From positions 1-64,000 of the forward strand of contig CATQHQ010000002.1 of NCBI GenBank assembly GCA_958296005.1: a stretch of 64,000 bases of DNA. Reading direction: 5' to 3'. This document shows positions 9,632 through 18,173 of the stretch, in pieces. The DNA comes from Longimicrobiales bacterium. Lineage in GTDB: Bacteria; Gemmatimonadota; Gemmatimonadetes; Longimicrobiales; Gaopeijiaceae. How positions within the stretch are numbered: position 1 is the first letter of the stretch; each line of letters opens with the position of its first letter. The position numbers and the translations under genes were made by a program. The notes under the pieces are model-generated. The model had not been told where the DNA came from, did no database searches, and saw only the letters and a list, made by a program, of their open reading frames with translations.

Positions 9632-10216
9632 CTATCTGCCTCCGTTGGGTTCGTCGACCAGACGGCGCACCTGCGCGACGGCCGCCTCCGAGTCCCACGC
9701 CGTGGCCCCGGCAACCTTCTTCCAGATCATCCCCCGGGGGCCGATCAGGAAGGACTCCGGGACGCCGGTCGTCAGGTAGGTCTTCTGAATCGTTCCAGAC
9801 GGGTCCCGGAGCACGGGGAACGTCAAGCCCAGTTCGCGGGCGAACGCCACCGGGTCGCCGCCCGGGTTGCCCAGCAGGTCGAACCCGCCCAACGCCACGT
9901 CGACGCTGACGGCCGCGATCTCGAAGTCGTCGCGGGAGAACTGGTCGTAGAGGCGCTGCATGGAGGGCATCTCCTCCTTGCAGGGACCGCACCAGGTCGC
10001 CCACACGTTGAGCAGGAGGGCCTTGCCTTCGTAGTCCGCCAGGGTGACCAGACGTCCGTGCTCGTCGGTCGCCTCGAAGTCGGGGGCCGGATAGCCGGCG
10101 GCGACGGGTTGGATCCGCCCTCGAGAGAGCCACCCCGCTGCAACAGCGACCGCCACGACGAGAAGCGCGACGATGTAGGGCCTGCGGATCGCTCCGGCCC
10201 TCGTGCTAACGGCCAC
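9632..10216 (-). CDS. TlpA/ResA-like membrane-anchored thioredoxin
   Basis: A 194-residue protein with an N-terminal membrane anchor (about residues 12-30) and an AhpC/TSA-Redoxin fold. It carries the redox motif VWATWCGPCKEEMPS with cysteines 76 and 79. Expected to act outside the cytoplasmic membrane as a thiol-disulfide reductant, for example in cytochrome c maturation or disulfide resolution; the client is unknown. The GTG start at 10216 overlaps the 3' end of the PASTA gene by 11 nt, so the two are probably co-translated. Normal length for the family. Confidence 0.9.
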   Translation of the reverse strand: MAVSTRAGAIRRPYIVALLVVAVAVAAGWLSRGRIQPVAAGYPAPDFEATDEHGRLVTLADYEGKALLLNVWATWCGPCKEEMPSMQRLYDQFSRDDFEIAAVSVDVALGGFDLLGNPGGDPVAFARELGLTFPVLRDPSGTIQKTYLTTGVPESFLIGPRGMIWKKVAGATAWDSEAAVAQVRRLVDEPNGGR

Positions 10217-11186
10217 CGGCGTCCTCGTTCCTCCGCGCAGAGCTGCCGGAATCGGGGGGCGGCGGGTCCCGCAGCGCGCTGCCGACGAGCCCCGGGATCT
10301 CCCGGCCCACCACCAGGCGGACCGAGTCGCCTCTTTGCACCGGGTCGCCCGGGTCCGGCGACTGGCCGAAGACCGCAGACACGTTCAGGAGGCTGAAGCG
10401 CCGATCCACGTCGGCGATGCGAAGGCCCAGGACGCGGAGCCGCCAGCGCGCCTCCAGCTCGGCGAGGCCTTCCAGGTCCGGCAAGGGGAAGGTGGGCGGA
10501 CCCAGGCTCACCAGAAGGAGCACGTCCGACGGCACCGGGATCTGCACGTCGGACACGGGCTCCGTGCGGACGATCTGGCCCGCCGGCAGAGTGGACTCGA
10601 CGGTGTCCACCTGAACATTGAAGCCCGATTCCGTCATCAGCGCCGCCGCGCGGTCTTCCTGCCACGTCCGCACGTCGGGGACCAGCCGGATCTCGGGTCC
10701 CACCGAGACGGCGATCCTGAGCGCCGCGCCGGGAAGGGCCGTCGGACCCGGCAGCGGGCTCTGCCCGACGACCACGCCCGCTGGGATCGTCGGATGGCGA
10801 AGGGAGTCGATCCTCTCCACGACCAAGCCCGAGTCCGCCAAGACCGCCAGGGCGCTCTGCAAGGGGACTCCCCGCAGGTCGGGGACGTCCTGCAGGTCCG
10901 TGGGGAGTTCGGGTAGCGGGAAGAGCACCTTGGTGGCGGTCAAGTAGCCGCCGCCTGTGCCGACCGCGACCACAACCAGCGCGAGAACCAACTTCCTGGG
11001 CCAGCGGCCGCCGGAGCGGCTGCGCTTCTTCTTCGCGCGACGCGCGAAGATCGGTGCCCGGCGGCGCTTGGGCTTGGGTTTGGGCTTGGGCCTCTTGGCC
11101 TTGGTCTTGGTCTTGGCCTTGGTCTTGGCTCGCCCCTTCGAGCGGGGCGGCCGTCTCCGCCGGCGGATCGAGCTCCCCAGGTCCAT
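10206..11186 (-). CDS. PASTA-domain membrane protein with a lysine-rich N-terminus
   Basis: A 326-residue protein. Residues 1-65 are extremely basic, with an alternating Lys-rich stretch (AKTKAKTKTKAKRPKPKPK). A transmembrane helix follows (LVLALVVVAVGTGGGY), then three extracytoplasmic PASTA repeats with the patterns VPDLRGVPLQSA, VPDVRTWQEDRAA and LPDLEGLAELEA. PASTA domains bind peptidoglycan fragments in Ser/Thr kinases and penicillin-binding proteins, but no kinase or transpeptidase domain is present here. The location directly after rsmB resembles PASTA genes seen near fmt-rsmB in other phyla, which is general knowledge rather than evidence here. Role probably cell-wall sensing or anchoring; not certain. 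Confidence 0.85.
   Translation of the reverse strand: MDLGSSIRRRRRPPRSKGRAKTKAKTKTKAKRPKPKPKPKRRRAPIFARRAKKKRSRSGGRWPRKLVLALVVVAVGTGGGYLTATKVLFPLPELPTDLQDVPDLRGVPLQSALAVLADSGLVVERIDSLRHPTIPAGVVVGQSPLPGPTALPGAALRIAVSVGPEIRLVPDVRTWQEDRAAALMTESGFNVQVDTVESTLPAGQIVRTEPVSDVQIPVPSDVLLLVSLGPPTFPLPDLEGLAELEARWRLRVLGLRIADVDRRFSLLNVSAVFGQSPDPGDPVQRGDSVRLVVGREIPGLVGSALRDPPPPDSGSSARRNEDAGGR
11069..11129 (-). repeat. Low-complexity short tandem repeat coding for a Lys-rich segment
   Basis: The plus strand shows runs of ttgggc, ttggtc and ttggcc hexamers. Read on the minus strand these are alternating AAG/CCC/ACC codons, giving the Lys-Pro and Lys-Thr repeats near the N-terminus of the PASTA protein. Such a tract can change length by slippage in units of 6 nt without breaking the frame. 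Confidence 0.6.
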
Positions 11187-11202
11187 TAGGTGCGGGTCCT
11201 CC

Positions 11203-12672
11203 TCATGCGCGGGCCCTCCTCATGCGTGCGCTGAAGGCGCCGTCGAAGCTTGGGCCCGCCAGCCGTCCCACGTCCTCTCGGCCGTCGTTCCCGGCGGGGC
11301 CGGTCTCGTGGGGCAGGACCACCAAGCAGCCCCGTTCGTCGAGGAACTGCGCCGGGGCGGGGCCGGGTTCCATGCGAAAGTCGGGACGACGCTTCAGAAA
11401 CGCTCTCACCTGACCCCAGTTCTCCTCTGGTTCGAGGGTACATGTAGCGTAAACCAGCACTCCCCCCAGGGGAACCACGGAGGCGGCGCCTTCGAGGATT
11501 CGCCTCTGGACTGCGGCTAGGCGCGCGATGTCGGCTTCTTTCGTCCGCCACCGGCCGTCGGGGCGTCGCCGGAAGGTGCCGGTGCCCGTGCAGGGCGCAT
11601 CCGCCAGGACCGTCGCCGCACCACGTAGCGGGGGGAAGCGGGCGTCGGCAGCGACGGGCCAGACCCGGGCGTTCAGGCGGTGTGCGCCCTCCACAACCCG
11701 TTGCAGGCGGCGCGGCCGAACGTCCGCCGCAACCACCACTCCGGCCTCCGCGCTCAGGGCCAGGGCCTTGCCCCCCGGCGCCGCGCACAGGTCCGCGACC
11801 AGCGACCCGGGCGACGGCGCCGCGTAGTCCGCGACGAGCGACGCGGCCGGGTCCTGGATCACGCCGGGGACGACTTGCAGGGCAGCGGCGGGGTCCACGC
11901 CGCGCCGAAGACGGAGACAGCGACCGACGTGCCTGCGGGACCGGCGGTCGGGCTCGCCGGAGCCGCTTCCGCCCTTTTCGCCTTCGCCTTCGGCTCGGTG
12001 GAGGAGCCCTGCCGCGGCCAGCGCTTGGGCGGCGTCGGAAGAGCCGATCCCGACGGGTCGCAGGTAGGTGGCGGGCTCCCGGTTGTTCGCCTCCACCAGC
12101 CGTCGGGCGCCGGCGTCCCCGAACCGGCCGATCCAGCGGCGTATCAGCCAGCAGGGGTGCGACCCCCACGTCGCCAAGTAGCCCTCCATGTCCTCGGCGG
12201 GGTCCGGAAACCCCCAACCGGCGGGGGGCACTCCGGGGGACGCCCCGGATGACGGGGCCGGCGCCATCGCAACGAGCTTCCTCAGCACGGCGTTGACGAG
12301 CCCCGCCGCTGCCCGGGATCGCGTCGCCTTGACCTGCTCCACTGACTGGGACACGGCGGCGTAGCCGGGGACGCTGCCCATCTCCAGGATCTGGTAGGCG
12401 CCCATGCGGAGCGCCGTGCGCACGGGCGAGTCCAGCTCCGCGGGCGTTCGTCCCCCGACCGTCGTCAGGAGGTGGTCGAGCCGGCCTCGCAAGCGGACGG
12501 TTCCAAAGGTCAGCGAGCGGATCCAGGCCCGGTCCGGGGCGGCGGGGGCGCCAGAGGCTTCCCACGCCACGTCCAAGCGCCGCCCCGACTCCACTTCCTG
12601 CAGGATCGACGCCGCCAGCACACGGCCCGGCGACCGACCTCCGCCAGCTAGGCGCACTGGGCCGCGGCCCAA
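11203..12672 (-). CDS. rsmB: 16S rRNA (cytosine967-C5)-methyltransferase RsmB
   Basis: A 489-residue protein with an N-terminal NusB-like RNA-binding domain (LASILQEVESGRRLDVAW ... AVSQSVEQVKATRS) and a C-terminal Rossmann methyltransferase. SAM-binding LCAAPGGKAL is seen, as are the two catalytic-type cysteines, in DAPCTGTGTF (Cys361) and YATCTLEPEEN (Cys411). It methylates C967 of 16S rRNA. A Glu/Gly-rich insert (EGEGEKGGSGSG) sits mid-protein. The start is TTG 12672 or GTG 12657; the GTG is conserved in the duplicated fragment near 18380. In many bacteria rsmB follows def-fmt directly; here two LRR-metzincin genes and thiE-S-G separate fmt from rsmB. Confidence 0.93.
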   Translation of the reverse strand: MGRGPVRLAGGGRSPGRVLAASILQEVESGRRLDVAWEASGAPAAPDRAWIRSLTFGTVRLRGRLDHLLTTVGGRTPAELDSPVRTALRMGAYQILEMGSVPGYAAVSQSVEQVKATRSRAAAGLVNAVLRKLVAMAPAPSSGASPGVPPAGWGFPDPAEDMEGYLATWGSHPCWLIRRWIGRFGDAGARRLVEANNREPATYLRPVGIGSSDAAQALAAAGLLHRAEGEGEKGGSGSGEPDRRSRRHVGRCLRLRRGVDPAAALQVVPGVIQDPAASLVADYAAPSPGSLVADLCAAPGGKALALSAEAGVVVAADVRPRRLQRVVEGAHRLNARVWPVAADARFPPLRGAATVLADAPCTGTGTFRRRPDGRWRTKEADIARLAAVQRRILEGAASVVPLGGVLVYATCTLEPEENWGQVRAFLKRRPDFRMEPGPAPAQFLDERGCLVVLPHETGPAGNDGREDVGRLAGPSFDGAFSARMRRARA

Positions 12673-12694
12673 GGGAGCGCGTGCGATGGCCGGG

Positions 12695-13492
12695 TCAGCG
12701 CCGGTGGAGCATGCCCACCGACGGCGACGACGGCACGGCGATCTCGCGAGCGGGCATCCTCCCCGCCAAGTAGGCCGCCCGCCCCGCCCGAACAGCCAGC
12801 TTCATGGCGGCGGCCATCGTTGCCGGGTCGTCTGCGGCGGCGATCGCTGTGTTCATGAGCACTCCGTCCACTCCCTGCTCCATCGTCACGCAGGCGTCGG
12901 AGGCGGTCCCCACTCCGGCGTCCACGATCACGGGAACCGAGAGGCGGCGCTTGATCTCGCGGACGTAGAACGGGTTCACCACGCCCAAGCCGCTTCCGAT
13001 GGGGCTGGCCAGGGGCATCACTGCGACGCATCCCGCGTCCTCCAGCCGCAGGGCGGTCACCAAGTCGTCGTTGGTGTAGGCCATCACCTTGAAGCCCTCC
13101 GCCACCAGTTCGGCGGCGGCGTCCAACGTTGCCGCCACGTCGGGGAGAAGCGTGGATTCGTCGCCGATCACCTCCAGCTTCACCCACTCGGAGATCCCGG
13201 CGGCCCGCCCCAAGCGGGCGTAGCGCACCGCGTCGGCGGCGGTGTAGCAACCGGCGGTGTTGGGGAGGAGGAAGAACTCGTCCGGGTCGAGGTGGTGGAC
13301 GATTCCTTCTTCGCGGTTGCGGTCGAGGTCGACTCGGCGCACGGCCACCGTGACCATCTCCGCTCCGCTGGCCCGGATCGCGTCAAGCATCTCCCGGTTG
13401 CTGCGGTACTTGCCGGTGCCGACGATCAGCCGGGATGCGAACGACCGACCGCCGATCTCAAGGGGGTCCGCCGCCAGCGCTCTGGTCTCCAT
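12695..13492 (-). CDS. thiG: Thiazole synthase
   Basis: A 265-residue TIM-barrel enzyme that forms the thiazole phosphate moiety of thiamine from DXP, dehydroglycine and ThiS thiocarboxylate. The N-terminal FASRLIVGTGKY, the Schiff-base lysine in EWVKLEVIG (Lys105), the phosphate-binding MPLASPIGSGLG and VDAGVGTASDA are typical. Starts with ATG at 13492, 1 nt after the thiS stop; ends 22 nt before rsmB. Part of thiE-thiS-thiG; the glycine/tyrosine oxidase (ThiO/ThiH) and ThiF are not in the window. thiC lies far away at 59241. Confidence 0.96.
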   Translation of the reverse strand: METRALAADPLEIGGRSFASRLIVGTGKYRSNREMLDAIRASGAEMVTVAVRRVDLDRNREEGIVHHLDPDEFFLLPNTAGCYTAADAVRYARLGRAAGISEWVKLEVIGDESTLLPDVAATLDAAAELVAEGFKVMAYTNDDLVTALRLEDAGCVAVMPLASPIGSGLGVVNPFYVREIKRRLSVPVIVDAGVGTASDACVTMEQGVDGVLMNTAIAAADDPATMAAAMKLAVRAGRAAYLAGRMPAREIAVPSSPSVGMLHRR

Positions 13493-13493
13493 C

Positions 13494-13766
13494 TCACCCG
13501 CCTCCCACGAAATGGACGATCTCGATCCGGTCGCCTTCCTTCACCGACACGTCTTCCAGCGCGTCGCGGGCCAAGATCTTCCGGTTGCGCTCCACGACCA
13601 CCGTTCCGGAGCGCAACGCCAGCTGTCGAAGGAGCGACGCAACGGTCAGCCCGGCGTCCACGGAACGAGGTTCGCCGTTCAGGACGATGGAGACGGCCCC
13701 GTTCGGCGGGCCGCCGCGGGATTGGGTCCCGTCGGCACCTGCCCCGGGTGCGTTGTTGGAGGACAT
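13494..13766 (-). CDS. thiS: Sulfur carrier protein ThiS
   Basis: A 90-residue ubiquitin-like protein ending in the essential Gly-Gly (HFVGGG), which is adenylated and converted to the thiocarboxylate that donates sulfur to ThiG. The core VSIVLNGEPRSVDAGLTVAS and LEDVSVKEGDRIEIVHFVGG fit the family. The ATG at 13766 was chosen because sequence upstream of it overlaps the end of thiE and is not conserved-like. Even so, about 25 residues precede the ThiS fold, longer than usual (about 66 residues in most bacteria). Lies 1 nt from thiG and 32 nt after thiE. Confidence 0.93.
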   Translation of the reverse strand: MSSNNAPGAGADGTQSRGGPPNGAVSIVLNGEPRSVDAGLTVASLLRQLALRSGTVVVERNRKILARDALEDVSVKEGDRIEIVHFVGGG

Positions 13767-13798
13767 GGTTTCCAAGGTTGCCCTGGGAACGAGCTCGT

Positions 13799-14449
13799 TC
13801 AAGGGTCGGGGAGGGCGTCGAGGTAGCGGCCCACGGCTTCCGCCGGATCGCGGACGCCCCACACTCCGCTGGCCACGGCGACGCCGTAGGCGCCGGCGGC
13901 GCAGACCGGCGCCACGCGCTCCGGCGTGATCCCCCCGATCGCCACGACGGCCACAGGGGCGCGATCTGCGGCGGCAGCCACGGCGTCGAGCCCCAAGGGT
14001 GGGCGGCCTGGGTGCGACGCGGTGGCGTACACGGCGCCCAGAAAGAAGTAGTCCACCGCTCCAGCGGGGAACTCCGCGACTTGGCCGGGCGAGTGGATCG
14101 ACCGACCGACCAGGCCGCCGCCGAACTCTCGACCATCGCCGGGCCGCCGGGCCTCCCAGAGACGCCGGGCGTCGGCAGGCGGAATCGAGTCCTCGCGCAG
14201 GTGGACGCCGCTCGCTCCCACCGCCAGCGCCACGTCCAAGCGGTCGTTCACGAGCGCATGTGCGCCGTGGAGGCCGGCTGCGTGCACCAACCGCTCCGCG
14301 ACTTCGTGCAGCTGGCGGGCAGGAGTCCGGCGCGCTCGCAGGTGGACGGCCAGCGAGGACCCGCCCGCCTCCAGCGCGGAGAGCAGCCGCGCCTGGAAGT
14401 CGCGGGCGACGATCTCGTCGTCGCCCGCGACGACATGCAGTCGGGGCAG
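13799..14449 (-). CDS. thiE: Thiamine-phosphate synthase (start codon unresolved)
   Basis: The protein has the ThiE TIM-barrel pattern: RLHVVAGDDE at the start, HALVNDRLDVALAVGASGVHL, GRSIHSPGQVAE, FLGAVYATASHPG and VAIGGITPERV. It joins HMP-PP and thiazole phosphate into thiamine phosphate. No in-frame ATG, GTG or TTG lies between the conserved N-terminus and the perfect hairpin at 14477-14524. The nearest choices are CTG 14449 (used here), CTG 14440, or a GTG at 14515 inside the hairpin. The gene follows the 3' end of a duplicated LRR gene, so its native start region may have been replaced. Otherwise full length and followed by thiS. Confidence 0.85.
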   Translation of the reverse strand: MPRLHVVAGDDEIVARDFQARLLSALEAGGSSLAVHLRARRTPARQLHEVAERLVHAAGLHGAHALVNDRLDVALAVGASGVHLREDSIPPADARRLWEARRPGDGREFGGGLVGRSIHSPGQVAEFPAGAVDYFFLGAVYATASHPGRPPLGLDAVAAAADRAPVAVVAIGGITPERVAPVCAAGAYGVAVASGVWGVRDPAEAVGRYLDALPDP

Positions 14450-14476
14450 GGGAGGCCCGCCGCGCCGTCGAGTGTT

Positions 14477-14524
14477 GCCGGCCCGGTGCCGGGGCGGGGT
14501 CTGCCGCCCCGGCACCGGGCCGGC
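14477..14524 (-). terminator. Perfect 21-bp inverted repeat after LRR-metzincin B
   Basis: Left arm 14477-14497 and right arm 14504-14524 are perfect reverse complements (21 bp) around a 6-nt loop (ggtctg). It lies 20 nt downstream of the stop of the LRR-metzincin gene on the minus strand. No T-tract follows, so it is either a factor-assisted terminator, an mRNA-stabilising hairpin or a mobile hairpin repeat. A second copy follows the other LRR gene at 18426-18465. Confidence 0.6.
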
Positions 14525-14543
14525 TCCTGCCGCGAGTCCGATC

Positions 14544-17500
14544 CTACCGCAGCTCCATCCCCTGCAACCCCCGGACCACCCGGAACTGGGCGGCCCGACC
14601 CATCGCTGCAGGCACGTCTCCGCTCCAGTTGGGCACGATGCTGCGGATCCGCCCGGAGGCTCGGTCGGCGACGACCGCCGTCTGGTCGATCGTCGGGCGG
14701 TCGATCTCAACGAACCCTTCGGGTCCGCGCAACACGATCCGCTCGAGCGACTGGTCCCACTCGGGCCGATACGGCACCGCGAAGAGGAAGCTCTGTCCGC
14801 CTAGGTCGTTGGGCGCCCCTGGCTCGAAGGACAGGGAGAAGAGCTCCCGTCCGGAAGTGTCGAAGCCCGTCACGCTGTACCTCCCGCCCCTTTGCGGAAG
14901 CTTGGGCTGCGCCCGCCACACGAACGCTGAGCCCAGCCGAATCGTTCCGTCGTGGACGCCGCCCGAAAGCAGAAGGGTCCGCCGTGCCGGTCCACGTCGC
15001 ATCTGCGCGGCGGGCCAGCCGTACGTCGCCCGGTGAATCAGGGACTTGGCGAAGTAGTAGTCGCTCACCCACTCCGGGCCGCAGTACGACATGTGGTCCC
15101 TGGACTCCATCGGATTCACCAGCGTGCCCGACTGTCCCGTCATGCCGAAGTCGTATCCCCAGGTACCGATCGATGCCTCGGGGTAGGGGTAGTCGGGGTC
15201 TGGTCCGCCAGCGCCGCCGCAAGGCGCGTGCCAAAGGCTGAGGTTGTGGCCCAGCTCATGAGCGAAGGTCGAAGCGAGACCTCCGAAGACCGAACCGTCA
15301 CCTAGATGGGAAAGCGTCAGGGCGGTGAACGAGGGAATGTCCGCCGCGATCCCCCAAAACCCCCATGACTGCCAAGTGCTGTACCGAGGCCACGCCAAGA
15401 GGCCGTGGTAGTACTCCGCAGTGCCCGCGGCTTCGAGGTGGCGAAGAAGCTCCACCTCCTCGAGCAGCCTGTCGCCTGAGCCCGGCATCGTGTCGGCCCA
15501 CGTGTAGTAGGGCTCGCGCAGCGTGAGGTTCAGCTCGCGGACCGGCAGCACGGTGCGAGTCGCGTACAGCAAATCCTCCGGCATCGTCTCGGCCAAGTTC
15601 CGGGAAACCTCCAAGACCCCGTCGTTGGAGACCGCGTTGCGATCCCAGGCGTAATGGATCGGCACGATGGTGATGTTGAAAGGCGGAACCTCGATCACGT
15701 TCAACGGCATCGTGCCTGCTTCAGGGACGCGCGTGACGCTGCCGGACACCAGCGGCAGCGTGCCTTCCGTGTCCAGGTCGACAACCAGTCGGGTGCCCGG
15801 CATCAGCACCTCGCCGGGAACCATGGCGTTGAACGAGCGAGTCAGCCGGCTCTCGTCCACCTCGGTCGGGATCCCGTTTGGCGGTGCGTCCAGGTCGACG
15901 GAGTGGACCATCTCGCCCCCGCGGTAGAACATCGCCTTGGCCGTGGGTTGCAAGTTGTTGACGTCGTCGCTCGTGGCGAATACCCGCAGGATCGCCTGTC
16001 GCCCGGCGATGAGGGGCACTGTGCCGTCCTGGTTCTGCGCGGCTTGGTTCAAGTAGACCACGGGCGTCTTGACTCGAATCTGCCGCGGATTGGCGAGCAC
16101 GAGGGGGTCGCTGGCGAGCACCGTGATGCCGACATAGCACCCCTCCTCCCAGTCGCACTCGGGCAGTTTCGGCACCCTGGTGGTCCTGACCGAAAACGCG
16201 GAACCCGAGCCGTTGGGCTTATGCACCTGGATCTCCGAGCTTCGCGTCTCTCCGACTCCGATCGCGAGCCAGTACTCTGGAGCGTCGGCTCCGCTTGTGG
16301 CGAGCCCGATCTCCATGGGTAAAGGCGCACCGAGCGCCACGCTGATCGACACGGTTGCCGGTCCAGGTGCCAAGGCATCGTCGTTGTCGGTGCGTTGTAG
16401 CTCCAGTACGAACGGGAACGGGGACCCGGGGTTCCTATGCATGAACAGGCGCCGGAGCCGGGAGAGGCCGTCGAATACTCCTTCAGGGAGGCTGGTCAGC
16501 CGATTGCCGTTAAGCCAGAGGGTCTCGAGCCCTGACAAGTTGTCGAATACTCCTTCAGGGAGCGAGGTGATCTTGTTCGTTTCCAGGTCCAAGTCCTCCA
16601 AGTTTGCGAGCGAGTCGAACACTCCGTCCGGCAGAGCCTCGATCTCGTTGTAGTACAGGTACAGCGTCTCCAAGTTTGCGAGCGAGTCGAACACCCCGTC
16701 CGGCAGAGCCTCGATCTCGTTGGATTGCAGGTACAGCAACTGCAGTTCGCCGAGGCTGTCGAATACTCCTTCAGGGAGCGAGGTGATCTTGTTCGTTTCC
16801 AGGTCCAAGTCCTCCAAGTTTGCGAGCGAGTCGAACACCCCGTCCGGCAGAGCCTCGATGTTGTTGGAGGACAGGAACAGCAACTGCAGTTCGCCGAGGC
16901 TGTCGAAGGCGCCATCCGGCACTGTCGCGATGGCGTTGCGGTACAGGAACAAGCCGGTGAGGGTGCCCAGGTCGTCGAAGACGCCGTCCGGCAGGCTGGT
17001 CAGCCGATTGGACTGCATTTCGAGATACTGGAGGCTGGTCAGGTCGTCGAACACGCCTTCGGGCAGCGTCGTCAGCCGGTTGCTGTTCATCCGAAGCAGC
17101 TGGAGCGAACTCAAGCCGTCGAACACGCCTTCCGGCAGAGTGACCAAGTGGTTGCGTTGCAGGTCGAGTATCCCCAAGCCGGAGAGACCCTTGAAGTCGT
17201 CGGCCTTGAGGGTGACGACGGGGTCGAGAGGACCTGGCTGAACCGAACCGTCGTTCCCAACGGCGGCGAACCCGTCCAGTACGGACGACCCGTCGCACTT
17301 GTAGTGCTCCATGCGCACGATCTCGTCGGGAGTCGGGTACCGCTTCTTCTCTCGCTGCCCGCACGGGGCGACGGAGGCCAGGACCCGCGGGCCGCTCAGG
17401 TCAAGGTAGGAAATCGTGGCGAGCTGCTCGTCGGTGACGGCCCCGCAGTCCTCCATCCCGAGGTCTGCCATGATCGCGTCCCGGACTTGGGGCGTCCGAC

Positions 17501-17933
17501 CGCATACGCCGCCGTGCTGGTCGCCGGCGGCAATCGCGCCGGCCACCCGGATGACGGCCGTGGCGCTCACGCCGCCGACCGTGGCCCTCACGTTGCCGAC
17601 GCCTGCGCCGAGGGCGGTCGCGTTGCCGTCAGCGTCCACAGAAAACACTTCGTGCTCGTCCCCCGACCAGACTACGGGGCCGGCGAAGGGCTCGCCGTGC
17701 TGGTCGCGGACGATGGCCCGGAACCTAGCCGTCTCGCCCACGGCGGATATCGTCGCCGATTGCGGCGTCAGTTCCACGACAGCTGCCCGAGACAGTTCCG
17801 GGGCCGTGTCGGGACTGCACGAGGCGATTGCCACGGCCAACCCAGTCGCGAGCGATGCCTTTGCGAGGACATCCCACGGTCGGAGCAGCCTCCGGATAGG
17901 ATTGGACTGTCGGCGCTTCTTGCCCATAGTCAT
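14544..17933 (-). CDS. LRR-metzincin lipoprotein, copy B
   Basis: A 1,129-residue predicted lipoprotein. It has a signal peptide with lipobox IASC (Cys39), a BIG2-like Ig domain (about 50-130), a Cys-containing linker with CGRTPQVRDAIM, then about eleven 24-residue leucine-rich repeats (LPEGVFDGLSSLQLL type). A beta-rich spacer follows, then a protease domain with zinc motif HELGHNLSLWH starting at residue 892, the following APCGG and a Met-turn-like HMSYC (Met948). The motif fits HExxHxxxxxH metzincins but has Ser where most have Gly. The ATG at 17933 has AGGGAGA upstream and matches copy A. The frame is open far upstream, through decayed rsmB and fmt fragments, which I do not include. Target unknown; likely a surface protease or adhesin that recognises a ligand through the LRRs. 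Confidence 0.85.
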   Translation of the reverse strand: MTMGKKRRQSNPIRRLLRPWDVLAKASLATGLAVAIASCSPDTAPELSRAAVVELTPQSATISAVGETARFRAIVRDQHGEPFAGPVVWSGDEHEVFSVDADGNATALGAGVGNVRATVGGVSATAVIRVAGAIAAGDQHGGVCGRTPQVRDAIMADLGMEDCGAVTDEQLATISYLDLSGPRVLASVAPCGQREKKRYPTPDEIVRMEHYKCDGSSVLDGFAAVGNDGSVQPGPLDPVVTLKADDFKGLSGLGILDLQRNHLVTLPEGVFDGLSSLQLLRMNSNRLTTLPEGVFDDLTSLQYLEMQSNRLTSLPDGVFDDLGTLTGLFLYRNAIATVPDGAFDSLGELQLLFLSSNNIEALPDGVFDSLANLEDLDLETNKITSLPEGVFDSLGELQLLYLQSNEIEALPDGVFDSLANLETLYLYYNEIEALPDGVFDSLANLEDLDLETNKITSLPEGVFDNLSGLETLWLNGNRLTSLPEGVFDGLSRLRRLFMHRNPGSPFPFVLELQRTDNDDALAPGPATVSISVALGAPLPMEIGLATSGADAPEYWLAIGVGETRSSEIQVHKPNGSGSAFSVRTTRVPKLPECDWEEGCYVGITVLASDPLVLANPRQIRVKTPVVYLNQAAQNQDGTVPLIAGRQAILRVFATSDDVNNLQPTAKAMFYRGGEMVHSVDLDAPPNGIPTEVDESRLTRSFNAMVPGEVLMPGTRLVVDLDTEGTLPLVSGSVTRVPEAGTMPLNVIEVPPFNITIVPIHYAWDRNAVSNDGVLEVSRNLAETMPEDLLYATRTVLPVRELNLTLREPYYTWADTMPGSGDRLLEEVELLRHLEAAGTAEYYHGLLAWPRYSTWQSWGFWGIAADIPSFTALTLSHLGDGSVFGGLASTFAHELGHNLSLWHAPCGGAGGPDPDYPYPEASIGTWGYDFGMTGQSGTLVNPMESRDHMSYCGPEWVSDYYFAKSLIHRATYGWPAAQMRRGPARRTLLLSGGVHDGTIRLGSAFVWRAQPKLPQRGGRYSVTGFDTSGRELFSLSFEPGAPNDLGGQSFLFAVPYRPEWDQSLERIVLRGPEGFVEIDRPTIDQTAVVADRASGRIRSIVPNWSGDVPAAMGRAAQFRVVRGLQGMELR
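16542..16859 (-). repeat. Near-identical DNA repeats inside the LRR array of copy B
   Basis: The stretch from 16542 is repeated 216 nt later, from 16758: about 102 nt with a single mismatch. 216 nt is exactly three 72-nt LRR units. A shorter partial copy of the same unit lies between them. This indicates recent expansion of the LRR array by recombination, keeping the reading frame. Confidence 0.85.
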
Positions 17934-18049
17934 GGCGTTCTCCCTATAGTGATCTACCGCGTTGGCGGCATCGTGCGTGCAGGCGCTCTCACCTTGACAC
18001 ATACGCCCCAAGAGTAGTCGGGAAGCCGCGCCCAGCGCAAACAAACCCG

Positions 18050-18148
18050 CTACTTGAAGCGGTCGGCTCGAGCCGCGCCCCGGCCCCGAAGCCACGCCGC
18101 CGATGCCATGCGGCGCTTCCCCGCCGGCTGAACCTCCCCGATTCCCAC
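18050..18148 (-). pseudogene. fmt 3'-end remnant (about 32 codons)
   Basis: Read on the minus strand this stretch encodes VQPAGKRRMASAAWLRGRG and ends in the same TAG as fmt (stop 22113). It differs from the real C-terminus at only a few residues. Similarity ends abruptly at 18148. It is a fragment left by the tandem duplication and cannot encode a working enzyme. It lies 117 nt upstream of the LRR-metzincin B start. Confidence 0.9.
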
Positions 18149-18173
18149 TCGCGCCCGTTTTCGCCTTCGGCTC

